Assembly (NCBI RefSeq): GCF_000695625.1
Contig: NZ_JMQI01000064.1
Span: 156,441-220,440 of the forward strand
Reading direction: 5' to 3'
Source of the DNA: Amycolatopsis rifamycinica
Lineage (GTDB): Bacteria; Actinomycetota; Actinomycetes; Mycobacteriales; Pseudonocardiaceae
Length of the DNA: 64,000 nt
In this document: piece by piece, positions 8,102 through 14,083 of the stretch
Layout: each line of letters starts with the position of its first letter
Numbering within the stretch: the stretch's first letter is position 1
Notes under the pieces: model-generated
Told to the model about the DNA's origin: nothing
The model's input: the letters and a program-made list of their open reading frames with translations, nothing else
Databases searched by the model: none
Position numbers and translations under genes: made by a program

Positions 8102-9715
8102 TCAGGCCGCGGCCGCTTCGGGCGCCGGCGCCGGTGTCTGCCAGCGCGGCTTGACCCGCTGCATCACCGCCGCGGAAACGACCCCGAGCAGGAGGACGCC
8201 CATCGGCAGCAGCATCGTCACGCGGGCGGCGTCGGTCAGTCCACTGTGGACCGCCTCGGTGGCCAGCTTCCCGGCCTGCGCGGCGATCTCCGCGGGCAGC
8301 CCCGGCATCGGCGACGGGCCGCCCGCCGAGCCGAACTCGCCGGTGCTCGCCGCCGCGTGCGCGATGCCCTCCGTGAACGGCGCCCGGTACTGCTCCGGCA
8401 GCTGCGAAGCGGCCTTCGTCGCTTCGTCCGCGATGGACGCGCTGATCCGCGCCTGCAGCAGCACGCCGATGGCCGCGCTACCGAGCACGCCGCCCACCTG
8501 GCGCGCGGTGTTGAAGATGCCGGACGCGGTCCCGGCCAGGCGCGGCTCGATCGAACCCATCGTCAGGTTGCTCATCGGCGAGAAGATGCAGCCGATGCCG
8601 AGCCCGCACACCAGCAGCGCCGGGACGAACGTCCACGGGTTGCTGTCCGGCGTCGCCTGCAGCGCGATGATCCCGAGCCCGGCCGCGAGCGCCGCCAGGC
8701 CGAACATCACCAGGTACTTGCCGTTCACCTTGTCCGACGCGCGCCCGACGAACGGCGCGATGATCCCGGACAGCAGCGACATCGGGGCGGTGAGCAGGCC
8801 GCCCATGGTCGGGCTCAGCCCGAGCACCGACTGGATGTAGATGACCAGCGGCAGGAACATGCCGGTCATCGCGAAGCCGACGGTGGTCGCGGTGAGCGTC
8901 CCGGCCGAGAAGTTCCGGTTCGAGAACACCTGCAGCGGCAGCAGCGGCTCCCGCTTGTTGAACCGCTGCCACACCAGGAACGCGATCATCAGCACCACGC
9001 CGGCGCCGATGATCTCGAACACCGTGATCCCGGCGAAGACCGTGCCCCAGTCGTACTGCTGCCCGTTCTGGACGCCGAACACGATGCAGAGCAGCGCCGC
9101 GCTCGAGAGCACGATGCCCAGCAGGTCGAACGAGTGCGCGTGCTTCGGCTGCCAGTCCGGCACCAGCAGCAGGGTGAGCACGACGGCGATCACGCCGATC
9201 GGCACGTTGACGTAGAAGATCCACTCCCAGCCGAGGTGGTCGACGAGCACGCCGCCGAGCAGCGGGCCCGCGATGGTCGCCAGCCCGGCGACCCCGCCCC
9301 ACATGCCCATCGCCGGACCGCGCTTGGCCGGCGGGAACAGGTGCGTGATGAACGCCAGCGTCTGCGGCGTCATCAGGGCGGCGCCGAGGCCCTGCACGGC
9401 CCGGGCGGCGATCAGCATTTCGACGTTGCCGGACAGGCCGCACCACAGCGACGCGCCGGTGAACACGACGAGCCCGGCGAGGAACACGCGCTTCGGGCCG
9501 AAGCGGTCACCGAGCCGGCTGGTGAACAGCATCGGCACGGCGTAGGTGAGCAGGTAGACGCTGATCACCCAGACGATCGAGTTCAGCCCGGCGCCCAGCT
9601 CGCGCAGCATGGTCGGGATCGCGATCGACACGATCGTCGTGTCGAGCAGGATCATGAAGAAGCCGAGGCACAGCGCGCCCAGCGCGGCCCACGGGTTAGC
9701 TTGTCTTGCGTTCAT
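8102..9715 (-). CDS. DHA2-family multidrug efflux MFS transporter (14 TM, EmrB/QacA type)
   Basis: 537 aa with about 14 hydrophobic segments. It opens MNARQANPWAALGALCLGFF, followed by MILLDTTIVSIAIPTMLREL, the DHA2 motif D1 region. Motif A-like SRLGDRFGPKRVFLAG lies between TM2 and TM3, and motif C-like 'GPLLGGVLVDHLGWEWIFYVNVPIG' is present. It is predicted to expel drugs or toxic metabolites using the proton gradient. The start codon lies inside the 3' end of the upstream PadR gene (20-base overlap), so the two are translationally coupled and PadR is the likely repressor of the pump. Confidence 0.94.
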   Translation of the reverse strand: MNARQANPWAALGALCLGFFMILLDTTIVSIAIPTMLRELGAGLNSIVWVISVYLLTYAVPMLFTSRLGDRFGPKRVFLAGLVVFTGASLWCGLSGNVEMLIAARAVQGLGAALMTPQTLAFITHLFPPAKRGPAMGMWGGVAGLATIAGPLLGGVLVDHLGWEWIFYVNVPIGVIAVVLTLLLVPDWQPKHAHSFDLLGIVLSSAALLCIVFGVQNGQQYDWGTVFAGITVFEIIGAGVVLMIAFLVWQRFNKREPLLPLQVFSNRNFSAGTLTATTVGFAMTGMFLPLVIYIQSVLGLSPTMGGLLTAPMSLLSGIIAPFVGRASDKVNGKYLVMFGLAALAAGLGIIALQATPDSNPWTFVPALLVCGLGIGCIFSPMSNLTMGSIEPRLAGTASGIFNTARQVGGVLGSAAIGVLLQARISASIADEATKAASQLPEQYRAPFTEGIAHAAASTGEFGSAGGPSPMPGLPAEIAAQAGKLATEAVHSGLTDAARVTMLLPMGVLLLGVVSAAVMQRVKPRWQTPAPAPEAAAA

Positions 9716-10322
9716 CGTCGTCTTCCTTGGTGATGAGCGTGAGCTTGGGTTGTCCTTCGTCCTTGAAGGCGATCCGCCCGGAGCGCAGGTCGTCGAGGAG
9801 CCGCTCGGTCCACTGGAGCTCGAACTTCCGGTGGTCGCACTGGTAGCGCCAGTCCAGCCAGTAGATCGGCGGCGTCCCGTCTTCGGCCAGCCGCTGCAGC
9901 ACCGCCTCGTCCGCGGCCACCGCGGCGCGCAGCCGGGTGATCCGGTGCTCGAGTTCGATCAGCGAAGCTTCGCGCCCCAGTTCGTCGATCACCCCGAGCC
10001 CGGACAGGTAGGCGGGGAATTCCGTCGCGAGATCGCCGAGCAGCTCGCGGCCGCGCTGGGTGAACTCGTCGAGCCCTCGCTGCGTCATGCCGTAGACGGT
10101 CCGTTCGGGCCGCCGTCCGTCACGTTGCGTGTCGACGACCTCGATGAGTCCGTCCCGGAGCAGGCGCTCCACGGTGTGGTAGAGCGAGCCGGCCTTCACG
10201 TTGACCCGCATGTGGACGTACCGCTCGCGCATGAGCTGGGCCATCTCGTACGGGTGCATCGGCCCCTCGTGGAGCAGCTCCAGCACGGCGATGCCGAGCG
10301 GGGTCAGCTTGGGCGAGGCCAT
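9696..10322 (-). CDS. PadR-family transcriptional regulator
   Basis: 208 aa. An N-terminal winged helix (LTPLGIAVLELLHEGPMHPY, then EMAQLMRERYVHMRVNVKAG, SLYHTVERLLRDGLIEVV) is typical of PadR. 'RTVYGMTQRGLDEF' is the wing and start of the C-terminal dimerisation helices, which are longer than in minimal PadR proteins (PadR-s2/VirR-like size). It is the first gene of a two-gene operon with the MFS pump. An inverted repeat upstream (10350-10371) is the likely operator. PadR proteins usually repress and are released by small phenolic or drug-like ligands. Confidence 0.92.
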   Translation of the reverse strand: MASPKLTPLGIAVLELLHEGPMHPYEMAQLMRERYVHMRVNVKAGSLYHTVERLLRDGLIEVVDTQRDGRRPERTVYGMTQRGLDEFTQRGRELLGDLATEFPAYLSGLGVIDELGREASLIELEHRITRLRAAVAADEAVLQRLAEDGTPPIYWLDWRYQCDHRKFELQWTERLLDDLRSGRIAFKDEGQPKLTLITKEDDDERKTS

Positions 10323-10349
10323 GGGTTCAGCTCCTCCAGGTCGGTTATT

Positions 10350-10371
10350 CCACGTGGACTATACGACGTGG
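10350..10371. promoter_or_regulatory. Inverted repeat CCACGT-N10-ACGTGG, candidate PadR operator
   Basis: Six-base arms CCACGT and ACGTGG are separated by 10 bases and centred about 38 bases upstream of the PadR start codon on the minus strand, where an autoregulatory site would overlap the promoter. The spacing of the arms (about 16 bases between centres) resembles PadR operators with two half sites. Confidence 0.5.
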
Positions 10372-10416
10372 GCTAGCGCCGGGTCCACGGTCATTCCTGT
10401 GACGCGCCGTACACAG

Positions 10417-10455
10417 CGTGAAGGCCCCCATGATCTCGTCATGGGGGCCTTCACG
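10417..10455. terminator. 17-bp hairpin downstream of the TROVE gene
   Basis: The arms CGTGAAGGCCCCCATGA and TCATGGGGGCCTTCACG are perfect complements around a 5-base loop. The hairpin starts 8 bases beyond the TROVE stop at 10463, on its downstream side, and probably terminates the TROVE transcript. Confidence 0.8.
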
Positions 10456-10462
10456 GCGTCTC

Positions 10463-12037
10463 TCAGAAGGGCCAGTCGGCGTTCCGGCCCCGCTCGATCA
10501 GCGGGATCATCCGGAACGCCTGGTCGGTCAGGCCGCCGAAGGTGTGCCGGTGCGCGCCGCCGGACGGCGCGTGGCCGGCCCGGTAACCCGCCAGGTTCCA
10601 GGTGTACAGCGGCACGTGCGCGGGCAGAGCTTGCCCGACGTCGCCGTACGCCGCCTGCTCGTCGGTGAGGATGACGACGCGGTCGTGCTTCGCGAAGTGC
10701 TTCTTCACCGCGCCCGCCGTGTCGGTGCCGCCGCCGATGAAGAACCCGCCGGACTTCCAGCGCTCGACGTCGGCCAGCAGCGACCCGCCCCGGCGCAGCT
10801 TGAACACCTTGGTGCCCTGGCCGCGGTCCCAGTAGCCGTCCGAGAACGACACGACGTCGGCCTTCGCGCAGCGCCGTCCGAGCGCCAGTCCGAACACCGC
10901 GGCCGCGTCCCAGCGCATCAGGCTGCCGTCCTTGCTGAAGCGGTCGTTCATCGACGCCGACGTGTCGACGAGGATGAGCGTCCGGCCGCGCAGCACGGGC
11001 ACGTTGGCCAGCGCGTGCGCGATCGCCCGCTCGAGCGCCCACGCCCACCGCAGCGACGGCGCCGCCCGGTAGGCCGCGAGGAACCGCATCGGCAGCTGCC
11101 GCGACTTCGCGACCTGCACGGGACTGGCGAGCCGCTCGGCGACCCGCTGCGCGACCGCGTCCGAGACGCCGGCCTCGTCGAAGTTGCGGAGGTTCCGCAG
11201 CAGGGCCATGTAGCCCATCGACGGGATCAGCGCCTCCCAGACGCGCGCGTCCAGCGGACCCTGCAGCCATCCGGCGACGGACTCCCACGTCATGCCCGCC
11301 GCCCGCAGCACGTCCGCGGCGTCCGTCCGGCCGAACAGCGCTCGCCGCCGGTCGACGTCCTGGCTCATCAGCTCCGCGCGGGCGCGCAGCGTGGCCAGGG
11401 AGTCCGGGATGGCGTTGCCGCGGCCGTGGCGCTCGTCGAGGATGTGCTTGAACAGCTCGCCTCCGCCGGCCGGGTGGGTCAGCTCGAGGACGTCGGCGAA
11501 CCGGAACGCGTGCGCGGCGGAGTCCCACTTGACGAAGGATCGCTCGTCGTACAGCCGCGCCGCGGCGTCGGCGATCCCGCGCTTGACGGGCTTCGGCACG
11601 GCCCGGCCGTGCACGGAAGTCCAGTAGGCGAGCAGCTCACCGGGCTCGTCGGCCCGCTGCAGCACGTCGGCGACGACCTGGCGGCTCATCCCGTCGAGGC
11701 CGGCGTCCCGCCGCGCCTTGGCGAACTCGGCCGCGCCGACCAGCGACGCCGTCCGCAGGTTCGCGGCGGTCCGCAGCCAGCGCAGGAACCGCGCGGTCCA
11801 CTGAGGATCGTCCAACGTGGACTTGCGGACGAGCTCGGCGTAGCGCGTGTCGCGGGTGTCCGCGGACTCGTAGAAGGTGTGCTCGCCGACCATGTTCGCG
11901 ACGGCGAGCAGGAAGAGCTCGGACTTGGTGTCGCGCGCGTAGCCGGCACCGCCCTGGTGGGTGACGGTGGACGGCGTGGCCTCGCCGCGGACCGGAGAGG
12001 TCGCGGCGGGCGCTCGTGCGGTGTTGAACTTGCTCAT
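10463..12037 (-). CDS. rsr: TROVE-domain protein (bacterial Ro60/Rsr homologue)
   Basis: 524 aa. Ro proteins are ring-shaped RNA chaperones that bind Y RNAs and misfolded RNAs and in bacteria can link Y RNA to PNPase or RNA repair. The N-terminal two thirds are the alpha-helical TROVE repeat domain (DTKSELFLLAVANMVGEHTF; DPQWTARFLRWLRTAANLRT). The C-terminal third is a von Willebrand A fold with a MIDAS metal site: DTSAS at 358-362, Thr438 in GGGTDT and Asp459 in ILTDEQ. The start is the ATG at 12037, with GGGGGAG immediately upstream; the GTG at 12070 lies inside the stem of the upstream RNA and is unlikely. Two tandem tRNA-like RNAs precede it on the same strand. No rtcB or rtcA is in the window. 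Confidence 0.93.
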   Translation of the reverse strand: MSKFNTARAPAATSPVRGEATPSTVTHQGGAGYARDTKSELFLLAVANMVGEHTFYESADTRDTRYAELVRKSTLDDPQWTARFLRWLRTAANLRTASLVGAAEFAKARRDAGLDGMSRQVVADVLQRADEPGELLAYWTSVHGRAVPKPVKRGIADAAARLYDERSFVKWDSAAHAFRFADVLELTHPAGGGELFKHILDERHGRGNAIPDSLATLRARAELMSQDVDRRRALFGRTDAADVLRAAGMTWESVAGWLQGPLDARVWEALIPSMGYMALLRNLRNFDEAGVSDAVAQRVAERLASPVQVAKSRQLPMRFLAAYRAAPSLRWAWALERAIAHALANVPVLRGRTLILVDTSASMNDRFSKDGSLMRWDAAAVFGLALGRRCAKADVVSFSDGYWDRGQGTKVFKLRRGGSLLADVERWKSGGFFIGGGTDTAGAVKKHFAKHDRVVILTDEQAAYGDVGQALPAHVPLYTWNLAGYRAGHAPSGGAHRHTFGGLTDQAFRMIPLIERGRNADWPF

Positions 12038-12055
12038 TTCTCCCCCTGTTGTGGA

Positions 12056-12232
12056 GGGAGTCACGGCCACAGCGATGCCCGAGATCGAAATCGGTGAAGG
12101 TACATAGCTGCTCTAGGCCACTGAGCTACCGGACCGCGAGTGGTCCGGGAGGGATTCGAACCCCCGACCTGCCCGTTGGAAGCGGAAGTAACCCTCGCCT
12201 GCGCACCGGGCACCGTGGTGGCCGTGACTCCC
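12056..12232 (-). ncRNA. Proximal Y RNA-like RNA with circularly permuted tRNA module
   Basis: About 177 nt, ending 18 bases before the TROVE start codon. Reading the minus strand: (1) an outer stem of 15 perfect bp (12232-12218 with 12070-12056); (2) a 3x3 internal loop; (3) an 8-bp stem (12214-12207 with 12081-12074); (4) a 7/11-nt internal loop; (5) a 9-bp stem with one mismatch (12199-12191 with 12101-12093), in the position of an anticodon stem; (6) a tRNA core in permuted order. The core has a T arm with GGTTCGAATCC, then the 3' acceptor strand CCGGACC, a 6-base loop ACTCGC, the 5' acceptor strand GGTCCGG, and a D arm GCTC-AGTGGCCTA-GAGC. All seven acceptor pairs match. This order is that of YrlA-type bacterial Y RNAs. 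Transcript ends are inferred from pairing. Confidence 0.85.
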
Positions 12233-12265
12233 GAGATCGGTGACGCACCGGGAGTGCGTGTGAAG

Positions 12266-12385
12266 TTGGGTGCCCGAGGTCTCGGCTGGAGAAGGTGTCC
12301 ACCGGTCACCGTGAGGCGACCGGTTTTGGATTCGAACCAAGGGATACCGGAAGTAACCTTCCCCGTCGCACCGGGCGGAACCCAA
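12266..12385 (-). ncRNA. Distal Y RNA-like RNA, shorter copy without a clear D arm
   Basis: About 120 nt and homologous to the proximal RNA. The stem is 6 bp (12385-12380 with 12271-12266), a 3-nt bulge, then GCCCG/CGGGC (12376-12372 with 12276-12272). It is followed by the same 7/11-nt internal loop and a 9-bp stem with one G-U pair (12364-12356 with 12296-12288). The sequence TACTTCCG after that stem is shared by both copies. A T-arm TTGG-TTCGAAT-CCAA follows, then a 10-bp acceptor-like hairpin (ACCGGTCGCC / GGTGACCGGT) closed by TCAC. Where the other copy has a D arm only about four bases remain. It lies 33 bases upstream of the proximal RNA. Shared sequence and identical loop sizes indicate duplication of one Y RNA. 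Confidence 0.75.
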
Positions 12386-12450
12386 GGTAGCAGGCGGTCG
12401 GCCGCGGCTCGACCGGTTTTCCGGCAGGCCGCCCGCGAGCCCTCCGCGAA

Positions 12451-12500
12451 GTTAGTTCGTGCTAGGAACTACTTGTGTTATGTTCGTAGTACGAACTAAC
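12451..12500. promoter_or_regulatory. Divergent promoter region with nested palindromes, candidate MarR operator
   Basis: Ten-base arms GTTAGTTCGT (12451-12460) and ACGAACTAAC (12491-12500) are perfect complements. Inside are AGTTC-N7-GAACT and GTTCGTA-G-TACGAAC, both MarR-like half-site arrangements. The region is AT-richer than its surroundings and lies just upstream of the LLM oxidoreductase, whose operon encodes a MarR regulator. It could also affect the divergently transcribed Y RNA/TROVE unit. Confidence 0.65.
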
Positions 12501-12512
12501 TGGGAGGAAACC

Positions 12513-13406
12513 ATGACCTACTTCGGCATCGGCGTGTCCACGGCCGTCTCCGCCGTCTCCGACGCCCTGGACCGGGCCGTTCAGGCCGACCGCGGCGGGC
12601 TCGACCTCATCACCGTGTCCGATCACCCGTACCACGCCGATCGGCTCGACGCGTACGCCGAACTCGGGGTCCTGCTCGGCCGGACCGAACGGGTCTCCGG
12701 CCTGGTCAGCGTCACGAACCTGCCGACGCGCCCGGCGTCGGTGCTCGCGCGCACCGTCACGAGCCTGTCCGCGCTGACCGGCGGCCGGATCGTGCTCGGC
12801 ATGGGCGTCGGCGGGCTGTGGGACGACATCGCGCGGCTCGGCTTCCCGAAACTCGCGCCGGGGCAGGCCGTCCGGGCCTTCGAGGAGGGCATCCGGCTGG
12901 TCAAGATGCTCGGCGGGGGCGGCGGGCCGGTCACCTTCGAGGGCGAGTTCCACCAGGTCACGAACCTGGAACCGGCCGCGGCGGAGATGCCGCCGGTGTG
13001 GACCGGGTCGGTGGGGCCGAAGTCCCTCGCCGTCACCGGCCGGGTGGCCGACGGGTGGATGCCCGGCCACGCCGCCGACTGGCTCAGCGAGCGCTACCGC
13101 ACCTCACGGCCGCTGATCGACAAGGCCGCCGTCGACGCCGGGCGGGATCCCGCCGAGATCGCCACCGTCTACAACTTCCCCGGGCGCATCACGGCGGAGC
13201 CGCTCCGCAGGACCCGCGACGGCGACGGCCGCTGGATCGGTGGCTCGCCCGCCCAGTGGATCGAGGAGCTGACCGGCGCCGTGCTGGAGCACGGCGCCGC
13301 CGGGTTCGTGCTCTTCGGACCCGGCGGCAGCGCCCCCGACGAGGTCGCCACCGCGCGGTGGGCCGAGGAGATCGTGCCCGCCGTGCGCGAGGCCGTCGCG
13401 AAGTAG
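12513..13406 (+). CDS. LLM-class flavin/F420-dependent oxidoreductase
   Basis: 297 aa from the ATG at 12513, preceded by GGGAGGAAA. The fold is a luciferase-like TIM barrel: MTYFGIGVSTAVSAV at the N terminus, 'LITVSDHPYHADRLDAYAEL' (the W/xxSDH segment of F420-binding LLM proteins), TGGRIVLGMGVGGLWDDIAR, PPVWTGSVGPKSLAVTGRVA. Substrate is unknown. The gene directly precedes a MarR regulator (9 bases apart), and the promoter carries MarR-like palindromes, so it is probably an inducible detoxification or redox enzyme controlled by its neighbour. F420 is favoured over FMN because the lineage makes F420, but the cofactor is not proven. Confidence 0.88.
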   Translation: MTYFGIGVSTAVSAVSDALDRAVQADRGGLDLITVSDHPYHADRLDAYAELGVLLGRTERVSGLVSVTNLPTRPASVLARTVTSLSALTGGRIVLGMGVGGLWDDIARLGFPKLAPGQAVRAFEEGIRLVKMLGGGGGPVTFEGEFHQVTNLEPAAAEMPPVWTGSVGPKSLAVTGRVADGWMPGHAADWLSERYRTSRPLIDKAAVDAGRDPAEIATVYNFPGRITAEPLRRTRDGDGRWIGGSPAQWIEELTGAVLEHGAAGFVLFGPGGSAPDEVATARWAEEIVPAVREAVAK

Positions 13407-13415
13407 GCTGACCGG

Positions 13416-13874
13416 ATGGGGAAGAGCGGGGCGGACCTCGGTGTGGTGGCCGGGCTCGTGCGGGCGTCGTTCCTGGTGAACGCCGTCTACACCGAGTCCG
13501 CCCGCGAGTACGGGCTCACCGTGCAGCAGGGGCAGCTGCTGTGCGTGCTGATGGGCCGGCCGTACGGCATGGGCGACCTGGGCGCGACGCTCGGCCTCGA
13601 GAAGTCGAGCCTGACCGGCCTGGTCGACCGCGCGGTCCGCCGCGGGCTCGTCCGGCGCGAACCCGACCCGGTCGACCGCCGGGCGGTCCAGGTCCTCCTG
13701 ACCGCGGACGGCCACGACCTGGCGGAGGACTTCTACGCGGCGACGTGCCGCCGCGTCGACGAGCTGGCCGCGGGCCTGAGCACCCCGGACCGCGATCGGC
13801 TCGCGGCGCTGCTGGGCGCGATCGTCCGGGAGAACGAAGTCCCGACGGTCTTCCTCGACGCCCTTCAGCCCTGA
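13416..13874 (+). CDS. MarR-family transcriptional regulator
   Basis: 152 aa. The winged helix has the MarR recognition pattern: GQLLCVLMGRPYGMGDLGAT, LGLEKSSLTGLVDRAVRRGL, VRREPDPVDRRAVQVLLTAD (the wing with the D-x-R motif). The terminal helices probably dimerise. It is second in an operon with the LLM oxidoreductase and likely binds the palindromes at 12451-12500, controlling its own operon. Its 3' end overlaps the convergent accE gene by 10 bases. Confidence 0.92.
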   Translation: MGKSGADLGVVAGLVRASFLVNAVYTESAREYGLTVQQGQLLCVLMGRPYGMGDLGATLGLEKSSLTGLVDRAVRRGLVRREPDPVDRRAVQVLLTADGHDLAEDFYAATCRRVDELAAGLSTPDRDRLAALLGAIVRENEVPTVFLDALQP

Positions 13875-14083
13875 GGCAGACCCGAAGCGCGCCAAGCACC
13901 CTCGCCGGGGTGCAGCGGCCGCCGCAGCGAAGCAGCGTGATCGCCCCACCACGACGTGCGCGGCTTCGGCTTCTCCGGCGTCTTCGCGGCCGACGCCGCC
14001 GCGACGACCGCCGTCAGCGCCGCCAGCTCGGCGTCGCTCGGGTTGCCCCGGACCACCCTCAGCAGGGGCTTTTCGCCGCTCAC
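13865..14083 (-). CDS. accE: Acyl-CoA carboxylase epsilon subunit (AccE-like)
   Basis: 72 aa from a GTG that overlaps the accD5 stop by four bases (GTGA). Sequence VSGEKPLLRVVRGNPSDAEL then AALTAVVAAA and a C-terminal SWWGDHAASLRRPLHPGEGAW. The opening 'LRVVRGNPxxxELAALxAVV' and closing 'W..p...LR.pL.PGPGAW' are typical of actinobacterial epsilon subunits, which bind and stabilise the AccD beta hexamer in the holoenzyme with AccA3. Position directly after accD5 supports the call. Confidence 0.88.
   Translation of the reverse strand: MSGEKPLLRVVRGNPSDAELAALTAVVAAASAAKTPEKPKPRTSWWGDHAASLRRPLHPGEGAWRASGLPQG

Noticed and set aside
8047..10455. MFS/PadR unit as part of a natural-product cluster
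   Set aside because: No biosynthetic core enzyme (PKS, NRPS, terpene synthase) is nearby; it is a stand-alone efflux module.
12100..12180. A canonical tRNA gene on the minus strand (T arm, acceptor and D arm all present)
   Set aside because: The 3' half precedes the 5' half, there is no 7-base anticodon loop, and the acceptor strands are joined by a 6-base loop. It fits a permuted tRNA-like Y RNA instead.
12061..12499. Open frames on both strands, including one starting MVREGFEPPTCPLEAE
   Set aside because: They are translations of the tRNA-like RNAs; the REGFEPPT and VGGSNPSRT strings are what T arms give when read as protein.
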